Below are positions 7,834 to 15,318 of a DNA stretch of 15,318 nt, piece by piece. Position 1 is the stretch's first letter; each line of letters begins with the position of its first letter. This DNA comes from an uncultured Legionellaceae bacterium (GTDB taxonomy: Bacteria > Pseudomonadota > Gammaproteobacteria > Legionellales > Legionellaceae). The notes under the pieces were generated by a model, which was not told the origin of the DNA, made no database searches, and was given only the letters and a program-made list of their open reading frames with translations. Both the position numbers and the translations under genes were made by a program. The DNA is taken from contig CAISSD010000105.1 of assembly GCA_903887975.1 (NCBI GenBank), positions 1 to 15,318 of the forward strand. The letters are read 5' to 3'.

Positions 7834-8700
7834 TTATAAAGCGTCTGCACCACCGACAATCTCTGCCAACTCTTGTGTTATTGCAGCTTGTCGGGCTTTG
7901 TTATAAGCCAATTGAAATTCTTTAATCAAACCACTCGCATTATCCGTGGCGCTTTTCATGGCAATCATTTTTGCGGCTTGCTCACAGGCAATGTTTTCCA
8001 CCACCGCTTGATACACTTGCAATTCCAAATAACGCTGAAGCAATGCATCCAACAACTCTTTTGCATCAGGTTCATAAATATAATCCCAATGATGTCCAAG
8101 CGTTTTACCATCGTCATCAGACTTTGGTAAGGGAAGTAGTTGGGTGACGGTGGGCTTTTGCGTCATGGTGTTCACAAAAGTGTTGTGAACAACGTATAAA
8201 GCATCAATCTCACCTTGTTCAAACGCATCAGTCATGACCTTGACCAACCCTAACAAGTCGTTGACGCCTGGTATGTCACCCAATTGATCGCAAGAGGCAA
8301 TCACTCGACCACCCACACGTCGAAAAAATCCCTGCGCTTTACGTCCAATCACCGCATAATCAAAGGCAACGCCTGTTTGATGCAGCGGTTTGGTAAACGC
8401 CATGGCTTCTCGGAACAAATTGGCATTAAGACCACCACATAAACCCCTATCCGAACTCACCACAATCACACCAATGCGCTTTTGCCCACGAACCTCCATG
8501 AAAGGGTGATTGTATTCACAATTGGCTCGCGCAATATGGCGCACAACGTTGTATATTTTGTGCGCATAAGGCTTGGATGCACGCATCCTATCTTGCGTTT
8601 TACGCATTTTACTTGCCGCAACCATCTCCATCGCACGCGTTATTTTTTGCGTGTTTTTGATGCTCGCAATTTTTGAACGGATCTCTTTAGCACCAGCCAT
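7834..8700 (-). CDS. atpG: ATP synthase F1 gamma subunit
   Basis: The 288-residue gamma subunit is the rotor shaft inside the alpha3beta3 ring (E. coli 287 residues). The N-terminal helix MAGAKEIRSKIASIKNTQ followed by KITRAMEMVAASKMRK is the family signature. The SSDRGLCGGLNANLF motif sits in the middle domain, and the C-terminal helix (ASGLIKEFQLAYNKARQAAITQELAEIVGGA) completes the coiled coil. The start at 8700 matches family starts exactly. The ribosome-binding site is modest (AAGG, 10 nt away). Spacing to atpA is 20 bp and to atpD 11 bp, within the operon. Confidence 0.98.
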   Translation of the reverse strand: MAGAKEIRSKIASIKNTQKITRAMEMVAASKMRKTQDRMRASKPYAHKIYNVVRHIARANCEYNHPFMEVRGQKRIGVIVVSSDRGLCGGLNANLFREAMAFTKPLHQTGVAFDYAVIGRKAQGFFRRVGGRVIASCDQLGDIPGVNDLLGLVKVMTDAFEQGEIDALYVVHNTFVNTMTQKPTVTQLLPLPKSDDDGKTLGHHWDYIYEPDAKELLDALLQRYLELQVYQAVVENIACEQAAKMIAMKSATDNASGLIKEFQLAYNKARQAAITQELAEIVGGADAL

Positions 8701-8720
8701 GTTCGCGTCGCCTTAAAAAA

Positions 8721-10274
<1,554 letters not shown>

Positions 10275-10304
10275 ATATACCTCTTCTATTATGCGGTCTT
10301 CAAA

Positions 10305-10841
10305 TTAAGCGGCAAGTGCAGCGCCTAATTTATTTAATTTACCCAACAAAGAACCATCGATGACCAAATCGCCTGCCTGAATCACGGCTCCCCCCAACAA
10401 CGTGGGATCAATCATCACGTGAAGGCCAATATCCCGATTCAACCGTTTGGCGAGTGATGTTTTCAAGCGAGCTTCTTCTTCATTCGATAACGCGGTAAAA
10501 CTGCGTACTTGAACCATCAATGTTTTTTCAAAATCTTCTCGAAGCGCTTGATACTGAAGCAACAACTCTGGAAAAATCCCCAAACGTTTGTGGTGTGCCA
10601 AAATCTGAATCAGATTCAGCGCCATGGGGCTATCTTGCTTGCCAACCACATCCATCAACAGCGACGTTTTTGTCTCTAGGGCAACATTGGGATTATTGAG
10701 ATAATCTTGAACTTCTGTGGCTTCGGTGAACTGCGCCCAAAGCATCAGGAGGCTGCTCCATACTTGCAAATTTTGATGGGTTAACGCCAGCTCAAAAATT
10801 GCTTTGGCATAGGGTCTTGCAATGGTTGTGGTGTTTGCCAT
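10305..10841 (-). CDS. atpH: ATP synthase F1 delta subunit
   Basis: The 178-residue delta subunit (OSCP homologue) joins the top of F1 to the peripheral stalk b2 (E. coli 177). The ARPYAKAIFELA N-terminus is the family hallmark. A six-helix N-terminal domain follows, then the connecting segment KTLMVQVRSFTALSNEEEARLK. The C-terminal region DPTLLGGAVIQAGDLVIDGSLLGKLNKL matches the conserved end (G-G-x-x-I/V-x-x-G-D-x-V-I-D-G-S). The start at 10841 lies only 3 bp after the atpF stop, suggesting translational coupling. Confidence 0.97.
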   Translation of the reverse strand: MANTTTIARPYAKAIFELALTHQNLQVWSSLLMLWAQFTEATEVQDYLNNPNVALETKTSLLMDVVGKQDSPMALNLIQILAHHKRLGIFPELLLQYQALREDFEKTLMVQVRSFTALSNEEEARLKTSLAKRLNRDIGLHVMIDPTLLGGAVIQAGDLVIDGSLLGKLNKLGAALAA

Positions 10842-10844
10842 GAG

Positions 10845-11315
10845 TTATATCTCTTTAATCAATTCATCAATGAGTGAACGGCTTAGCGCCTCATCCACCG
10901 AATGTTTTATGATTTTGCTGGCACCCATCATCGCAAGGCCTGCGACGTGTTGTTGCAGCACTTGCTTGGCATGATTCATTTCATGAATCATGGCATCATT
11001 CGAAGCCTTTGCAATAATTTGCGCCTGTGTTTTGGCCTCAACTTTGGCCTCTTCAATCAACTGTGTGGCACGACGATTGGCCTTTTCAATCAAGTCGGCA
11101 GCCTGAATTTTGGCTTGCCGTAGCTCTTCTTTCGCATGATGCTGGGCCAGCTCAAATTCACGACGCCCGCGCTCAGCTGCTGCCAATGCATCGGCAATTT
11201 TGGTTTGTCGCTCGTCCAGTGCTTTAGACAAGGGCGGCCAAACAAAAGCCATGGTAAACCAAACAAATGCCGCAAAAACCAACATTTGAATGACTAAAGT
11301 GATGTTGATGTCCAC
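10845..11315 (-). CDS. atpF: ATP synthase Fo b subunit
   Basis: The 156-residue peripheral-stalk subunit, the same length as E. coli AtpF. One N-terminal membrane helix (about 5-27) ends in FVWPPLSKALDERQ, directly comparable to the E. coli YVWPPL segment. A long, charged, alanine-rich helix (about 30-130) then forms the right-handed coiled coil of the b dimer. The C-terminus (ASKIIKHSVDEA...LIDELIKEI) binds delta. The ribosome-binding site is unusually distant (GGAG about 14 nt before the ATG), but the start agrees with E. coli. A homodimer is expected because only one b gene is present. Confidence 0.97.
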   Translation of the reverse strand: MDINITLVIQMLVFAAFVWFTMAFVWPPLSKALDERQTKIADALAAAERGRREFELAQHHAKEELRQAKIQAADLIEKANRRATQLIEEAKVEAKTQAQIIAKASNDAMIHEMNHAKQVLQQHVAGLAMMGASKIIKHSVDEALSRSLIDELIKEI

Positions 11316-11341
11316 GTGCTGTTCTCCAAGTATTGAGCCAA

Positions 11342-11617
11342 TTAAGACGCTAATGCCGCAAGAAACGGATTGGCAAAGGTGAAGAATAACGCAATACCCA
11401 CACCAATCATCGTGACCGCATCCAAAAGACCGGCGACAATAAACATTTTAACCTGAAGCATCGGTACCATTTCGGGCTGTCTTGCGGCACCTTCTAAAAA
11501 CTTACCACCCAACAATCCAAACCCAATGGCAGTACCCAATGCGCCCAGACCAATCAAAAGTGCCACGGCAATAACCGTCATGGACTGAACTTGTGCGATC
11601 AATTCAACTGCTTGCAT
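11342..11617 (-). CDS. atpE: ATP synthase Fo c subunit
   Basis: The 91-residue ring subunit that carries protons across the membrane, with two membrane helices joined by the polar loop ARQPEM (Arg46-Gln47-Pro48). The essential carboxylate is Asp66 in GLLDAVTMIGVG, matching E. coli Asp61. The glycine/alanine pattern GLGALGTAIGFGLLGG lies in helix 1. The Gln/Glu/Ser set of sodium-type rings is not evident, so proton coupling is expected. It is longer than E. coli (79 residues), with about five to six extra residues at the N-terminus and the tail NPFLAALAS at the C-terminus, which I recall from Legionella/Coxiella c subunits. AGGGG lies 7 nt before the ATG, fitting the high translation this subunit needs. 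Confidence 0.97.
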   Translation of the reverse strand: MQAVELIAQVQSMTVIAVALLIGLGALGTAIGFGLLGGKFLEGAARQPEMVPMLQVKMFIVAGLLDAVTMIGVGIALFFTFANPFLAALAS

Positions 11618-11652
11618 ATCTATCCCCTTAATGGATTGTGTTTAAAATAAAA

Positions 11653-12483
11653 TCAATGATCTTCGTGTGCCAAACTCAAATAAACAATGGTCAACACCAT
11701 AAAGATAAACGCCTGTAGTGTGATGACCAAAATATGAAAAATCGACCATGCCAATGCCAATACAAACTGGGTTAGGCCCAAAACAGCACTGGTGGCAACA
11801 GAAGACGAGGCATTCACGTGCAATGTTAAGAGCGCAATCAGGATAAAAATCAGCTCGCCTGCATAGAGATTACCAAAAAGTCGCAGAGCCAACGAAATCG
11901 GTTTGGCGACCAACCCCACAAACTCCAATAAAAAGTTAAATGGGATCATCAATGGGTGATTAAAAGGCTGTAGGGTCAGCTCTTTGATGAATTTCACAGG
12001 GCCTTTGACTTTAAGACTATAAAAAATCACCATAAAAAACACGGACAATGACAACGCAAAAGTCAAATTCAAATCGTTGGTGGGCACAACTTTGAGATGA
12101 TGATAGCCAAACCACCCAGCGATGACTGGCAGAACATCCACGGGCAAAATATCCATGAAATTCATGAAAAAGACCCATATAAAGATGGTCAACGCCAAGG
12201 GACCAATGAGTTTGCTTGACCCATGAAAACAATCTTTAACCTGTGTGTCGGCAAAAACCAGCATCATCTCAGCAAAATTTTGTAGCTTTCCAGGAACACC
12301 AGTTGACACTTTTCTTGTGGCCCAAAAAAGAACGCCAAGCACCAGCGCACCCAAAACAACAGAAAAGAAAATGGTGTCAAAATTGATGGTCCAAAAACCA
12401 TCGGCTGGGCCAAATTGCATGGTTTTTAGGTTAAACGTTAAATACGTTAAATGATGTTTTATATATTCTGTACTGGATGGCAT
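11653..12483 (-). CDS. atpB: ATP synthase Fo a subunit
   Basis: A 276-residue integral membrane subunit (E. coli 271) that forms the two proton half-channels against the c-ring. Essential Arg201 lies in SLALRLFGNLYAGELIF (E. coli Arg210), with Glu210 and His250 matching E. coli Glu219 and His245. The segments TGVPGKLQNF, LALTIFIWVFFMN and ELTLQPFNHP are strongly conserved. Two starts are possible: ATG 12483, used here, or GTG 12492, which overlaps the atpI stop as GTGA and adds three residues. Neither has a strong ribosome-binding site, and GGA upstream serves the ATG at about 11 nt. Confidence 0.96.
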   Translation of the reverse strand: MPSSTEYIKHHLTYLTFNLKTMQFGPADGFWTINFDTIFFSVVLGALVLGVLFWATRKVSTGVPGKLQNFAEMMLVFADTQVKDCFHGSSKLIGPLALTIFIWVFFMNFMDILPVDVLPVIAGWFGYHHLKVVPTNDLNLTFALSLSVFFMVIFYSLKVKGPVKFIKELTLQPFNHPLMIPFNFLLEFVGLVAKPISLALRLFGNLYAGELIFILIALLTLHVNASSSVATSAVLGLTQFVLALAWSIFHILVITLQAFIFMVLTIVYLSLAHEDH

Positions 12484-12488
12484 TGAAT

Positions 12489-12890
12489 TCACATTCCAAA
12501 CTTTTTGTTGTTATTCACAATCCACGGCAAAAACCACACCGTCATTTGCACCGCTATATATCCACCAAAAAAGCACACTGGGTTTATGTTTGCTATCTTA
12601 AACACCAGGCCAAACAATAAACACGTCAAGACAATCTTGACGGCTTCGCCCCGGTAAAAATCTTTGGCAATTTTTTTTGCTGCTTGGGCACCATGCTTTG
12701 AAAACACCATGCTTGAAAAAATCACCGCCGGCACCAGAAACACCAAGCATCCCAAAAACCAGGACATCATGGCGAGCTTTCCCGCATAGAGCCCAACACA
12801 TACCGCCCCCATCAACATCACGATGGTTTGCGCACGCCTTAGGCGCCTTGCCAATTGCAGCCCGTCTTTATTTTTCACATTAAAACCCAT
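12489..12890 (-). CDS. atpI: ATP synthase assembly/accessory protein AtpI
   Basis: A 133-residue membrane protein at the head of the atp operon, the usual place of AtpI (uncI), a poorly conserved helper implicated in c-ring assembly. It has four hydrophobic segments, roughly IVMLMGAVCVGLYAG, WFLGCLVFLVPAVIFS, IVLTCLLFGLVFK and NPVCFFGGYIAVQMTVWFLPW. A basic linker (KHGAQAAKKIAKDFYRGEAVK) lies in the middle, and NNNKK is near the end as in E. coli INNKG. The start is uncertain: ATG 12890 gives a family-like N-terminus, while GTG 12935 or ATG 12914 would lie upstream of the best promoter. It overlaps the atpB start region. Confidence 0.88.
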   Translation of the reverse strand: MGFNVKNKDGLQLARRLRRAQTIVMLMGAVCVGLYAGKLAMMSWFLGCLVFLVPAVIFSSMVFSKHGAQAAKKIAKDFYRGEAVKIVLTCLLFGLVFKIANINPVCFFGGYIAVQMTVWFLPWIVNNNKKFGM

Positions 12891-12902
12891 CTTTTGGCGC
12901 GC

Positions 12903-12931
12903 ATTATAAATCATGAATCTTTGATAGGCAA
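12903..12931 (-). promoter_or_regulatory. Candidate atp operon promoter
   Basis: On the minus strand a perfect -10 TATAAT (12908-12903) has a 17 nt spacer to TTGCCT (12931-12926). The predicted transcription start, about 12896, is only ~6 nt before the preferred atpI ATG, giving an almost leaderless atpI message with no room for a ribosome-binding site. Either atpI is weakly translated from this promoter, or another promoter upstream is used. Confidence 0.5.
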
Positions 12932-12992
12932 CCAAGAATTAATGGTTTATGATGAAGTCATGCATTTTTCTATGGTACAAGGACTGATATCC

Positions 12993-14309
12993 ATGCGTGC
13001 GCGCCTTTTTAGCATTTTTTTGGTCTTGTTGTTACAAAATACCGTGAGTTTTGGTAAAACTGGCGATTATTTTGAAATCGCGAGTCCTTTTAATGGCGCA
13101 GTTTTGGTTAGAACCACCATTCCCAATCACCTCTATCCTGCTGCAGGCATTCGAGTATTGCCACCGTACACCCTCAATTGCACACAACAAAGTGGCGATT
13201 ATTGCTTGTTCGCCGTGAGTGATACCATGCCTGCAAAATTTCAATTGTTGGGGCCAACGTCTGCTGGCATTGCTTTGGTTGATTTATGTTTGAATGGCGA
13301 GGGGCCTTTGTCATGCCAGCGGTATGAGTTACCGGTGGATTTGGAGTTGGCGGTATTGAGCATTTTTCCTAAAAAATTGGTGTTAACTACTGGTTATCAA
13401 TCGGGCATCATCACGGTCACCAATACCTCAACCACCATCCCAGTGTATAACGTCTATGCGGATTTGGCCACCGCCGGACTTGATGCAGATGCCACCAGCA
13501 CGACTTGTCCTGGGGAATTAGCGCCACTGGCATCATGCGTGTTAACATTCACCTCCAAGCTCACCGAAGTGCCCACCACGCCCTTTTTCATTCAAGCCGA
13601 TGGTGCAAAACCAACACCGGCCTTCTTGCAAATCGTGGGTCAGTCTGTTGCTGCATTGACGCTAGACACTCAACATTTGGTGCTGACTGTTGGAACACCA
13701 TACACCTTAAACGTCTACAATAATTCTGATATTAATGCATACAGTGTGACTGCTCTTCTAGAAGCCACGGGACTTCAGGATTTGGTCATCGTTGATGCGA
13801 CAAACTGCGCAACCATTCCAGCGTCTGCAGGCATGCCACTAAGCTATTGTACGCTCACGTTTATACCATTTGCACCCACGCCAAGCGCAACCGAAGGCAT
13901 CCCCTTCACCATCCAAGGCAGTAATACCGATCCTGCAACACCAAGTCCTGACATGGTCATTCTTGCTGCTGATTTATTACCTTTAACCATCACCACCACG
14001 CCATCTTCTGATCCGCTAACCTTAAATCTTATTTCAGCACAGGATGCCGAGACCATTACCGTCACCAATCCCAGTCTATCTGTGACCATAGACAATGTTA
14101 CGGCCAATGTCAGCGATGAGATACTGGGTTATGTTTCAGCCTTTGTCACCAGCACATCAAGCAACACCTGTGATCCCATTGCACCTCTTGGAACCTGTAC
14201 CTTTACGGTCACGCCGTTTTATACCTCCATTGGCTTGGCAGGCACCATTAATATTCAAGGCACAGGCACCACCACAACCAGTGTTGCGGTAAACATTGCA
14301 ACATCATAA
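12993..14309 (+). CDS. Exported Ig-like repeat protein, paralog 1
   Basis: A 438-residue exported protein of unknown function. Signal peptide about 1-21 (MRARLFSIFLVLLLQNTVSFG, cut before KTGDYF). An N-terminal domain of ~90 residues has four cysteines (63, 71, 99, 108) and ends in LCLNGEGPLSCQRYE. Three Ig-like repeats of about 100 residues follow (about 119-216, 221-326, 330-438). Each has an LxLTxG/TITVTN-type strand, a Cys pair in the pattern C-x(8-13)-C-T-F/L-T-F (172/182, 272/286, 393/402) and an IQG-x-x-T turn near its end. Thr, Ser and Ala are very abundant. AAGGA 9 nt upstream and the signal peptide fix the start at 12993; the open frame extends further left, into atpI. There is no sorting signal or C-terminal membrane anchor, so it is probably periplasmic or secreted. 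Confidence 0.85.
   Translation: MRARLFSIFLVLLLQNTVSFGKTGDYFEIASPFNGAVLVRTTIPNHLYPAAGIRVLPPYTLNCTQQSGDYCLFAVSDTMPAKFQLLGPTSAGIALVDLCLNGEGPLSCQRYELPVDLELAVLSIFPKKLVLTTGYQSGIITVTNTSTTIPVYNVYADLATAGLDADATSTTCPGELAPLASCVLTFTSKLTEVPTTPFFIQADGAKPTPAFLQIVGQSVAALTLDTQHLVLTVGTPYTLNVYNNSDINAYSVTALLEATGLQDLVIVDATNCATIPASAGMPLSYCTLTFIPFAPTPSATEGIPFTIQGSNTDPATPSPDMVILAADLLPLTITTTPSSDPLTLNLISAQDAETITVTNPSLSVTIDNVTANVSDEILGYVSAFVTSTSSNTCDPIAPLGTCTFTVTPFYTSIGLAGTINIQGTGTTTTSVAVNIATS
13287..13318 (+). repeat. Near-identical 32 bp segment shared with 14663-14694
   Basis: The codons for LCLNGEGPLSC(Q) match those of the neighbouring paralog at 30 of 32 bases, and the two mismatches are both silent. The rest of the two domains is more diverged. 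It marks the paralogous N-terminal domain rather than a mobile repeat. Confidence 0.8.
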
Positions 14310-14371
14310 ATGATTGTGCATGACAAAAAGTCTGTGTTATCGTGTTTTGAAATCAACAAAGGGCAGGGATG

Positions 14372-15318
14372 ATGCGGCGTTTTTTTTACATAGGGTTTGT
14401 TTTGATGCTGGCGTTTGGTGCAACCCACGCCACAACCGGTGACTATTTCACCATCAATTATACCCCCAATGGCACGTTGACCATCAACACCACCATTCCC
14501 AACCATTTGTATAAAAATGCCGGCATCAAAATGGATTTGCCTTTTGGTCTTTTGTGTACCCCCCAAGAAAACGGTTATTGTCTTTTCAGCGTCAGTGATA
14601 CGCTTTCAGCGAGTTTTCAGATCTACGGTCCCATCATTGCAAGCATCGCGCATTTTAATTTGTGTTTGAATGGAGAGGGGCCTTTGTCGTGCCAAAATTA
14701 CGAAGCCAATGTTCAATTGGATAAATTAACATTATCGGTAACAGGCTCACCACTGGTTTTAACCACCGGGGGTGATACGGGCTCACTCACCATCACCAAC
14801 ACCAATCCGGTTGTCACCGCCATCAACATTCAAGCCCGCATCGACCCCAGCAGTGATTTGTACAATAATGTGATTGTCTCCGGCAACACCTGTGCCACAC
14901 TTGCTCCATATGCAAGCTGCACCATAAGCTTTACTTCTCTTGCCAACGCAGTGACCATCCCACCCACCAATGTCGACATTCAAGGGCTCAATACCTTTCC
15001 CGCACCCGCTTCCATTGAAATTGTGGAGCCTCCACAAACCACCATCACGGCTACTCCTTCGAGCGCAACATTAACCGTTGGCAGTACCATGAATAGCCAA
15101 ATCACCATCACCAACAATTCCAGTACACCCGCATACAGCATTACCGTCGTCAGTAACACTTTGGGCGATGCGGCCAACATCAGCATCACCACCCCGGATA
15201 CTTGCGCAACCTTGGTTCAAGGGGGCGATCCGTGTATTTTTACCATTGAGCCATTGGCCCAAGCATCCGGGACCGTGACATTTCAAGGCAGCAATACCAC
15301 CGCAAGCAATGCGGTTGA
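14372..15318 (+). CDS. Exported Ig-like repeat protein, paralog 2 (3' end outside the window)
   Basis: An open frame of at least 315 codons that runs past the right edge. It is a paralog of the preceding gene. Its signal peptide is MRRFFYIGFVLMLAFGATHA, cut before TTGDYF. The N-terminal domain has cysteines at 62, 70, 98 and 107 (the same spacing as paralog 1) and LCLNGEGPLSCQNYE. At least two Ig-like repeats follow (about 118-219 with Cys174/183, and 223 onward with Cys278/288), with the same SLTITNTNP, CATLAPYASCTISF and IQGLNT-type motifs. The start is 14372, or 14369 for two adjacent ATGs; AAAGGG lies 8 nt upstream of 14372. It begins 62 bp after paralog 1 with no visible terminator between, so the pair is probably co-transcribed. 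Function unknown. Confidence 0.85.
   Translation, partial: MRRFFYIGFVLMLAFGATHATTGDYFTINYTPNGTLTINTTIPNHLYKNAGIKMDLPFGLLCTPQENGYCLFSVSDTLSASFQIYGPIIASIAHFNLCLNGEGPLSCQNYEANVQLDKLTLSVTGSPLVLTTGGDTGSLTITNTNPVVTAINIQARIDPSSDLYNNVIVSGNTCATLAPYASCTISFTSLANAVTIPPTNVDIQGLNTFPAPASIEIVEPPQTTITATPSSATLTVGSTMNSQITITNNSSTPAYSITVVSNTLGDAANISITTPDTCATLVQGGDPCIFTIEPLAQASGTVTFQGSNTTASNAV
14663..14694 (+). repeat. Second copy of the 32 bp segment shared with 13287-13318
   Basis: The same codons for the LCLNGEGPLSC motif, differing at two silent positions from the copy in paralog 1. Confidence 0.8.

Noticed and set aside
12900..12965. Inverted AT-rich words (ATAAATCAT and ATGATTTAT-like) in the atpI / repeat-protein intergenic region
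   Set aside because: Short, imperfect and of low complexity; not distinguishable from chance without conservation.
12855..12992. N-terminal extension of the first repeat protein into atpI
   Set aside because: A start at 12993 gives a proper signal peptide matching the paralog, with AAGGA 9 nt upstream. The upstream part is antisense to atpI.
14310..14371. Promoter or terminator between the two repeat-protein genes
   Set aside because: Only weak hexamer matches (TTGTGC, TATCGT) and no hairpin with a T-tract; co-transcription is the simpler reading.

Overview
The window looks like chromosomal DNA from a gammaproteobacterium. The evidence is the 5' part of a gammaproteobacterial-type 16S rRNA gene, a pepP-ubiH-ubiI ubiquinone cluster, and a complete F-type ATP synthase operon in the order atpIBEFHAGDC whose proteins read very close to the E. 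coli subunits. The c-subunit tail (NPFL) and the secreted proteins at the right end remind me of Legionella/Coxiella relatives. That placement rests on memory and is tentative.

Layout from left to right. Bases 1-870 (minus) are the first ~870 nt of 16S rRNA, running off the left edge. A leader with a boxA-like antitermination site and a strong promoter (TTGACA, 16 nt, TAGAAT) fills 871-1060. Next, all on the minus strand, comes a tightly packed pepP-ubiH-ubiI cluster (4695 to 1048), whose last gene ends 9 bp from the rRNA promoter. Upstream of pepP is a convincing intrinsic terminator belonging to a small exported protein of unknown function (4809-5282, minus). Diverging from that gene is a compact MazF-type toxin-antitoxin pair (5432-5972, plus), behind an AT-rich palindromic promoter.

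The toxin gene converges on the ATP synthase operon (12890 to 6003, minus). All nine cistrons look intact, with the expected catalytic and proton-path residues. Diverging from atpI on the plus strand are two tandem paralogous genes for exported proteins (12993-14309, and 14372 onward, cut by the window edge). Each has a signal peptide, a conserved four-cysteine N-terminal domain and a series of Ig-like repeats of about 100 residues, each carrying a cysteine pair.

Functionally the core is respiratory: two ubiquinone-ring hydroxylases and the proton-driven ATP synthase, next to a ribosomal RNA operon. The accessory content is the toxin-antitoxin module, the small exported protein and the two secreted repeat proteins. 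No tRNA, insertion sequence, prophage or CRISPR array is visible. The least explained material is the secreted paralog pair and the small exported protein.
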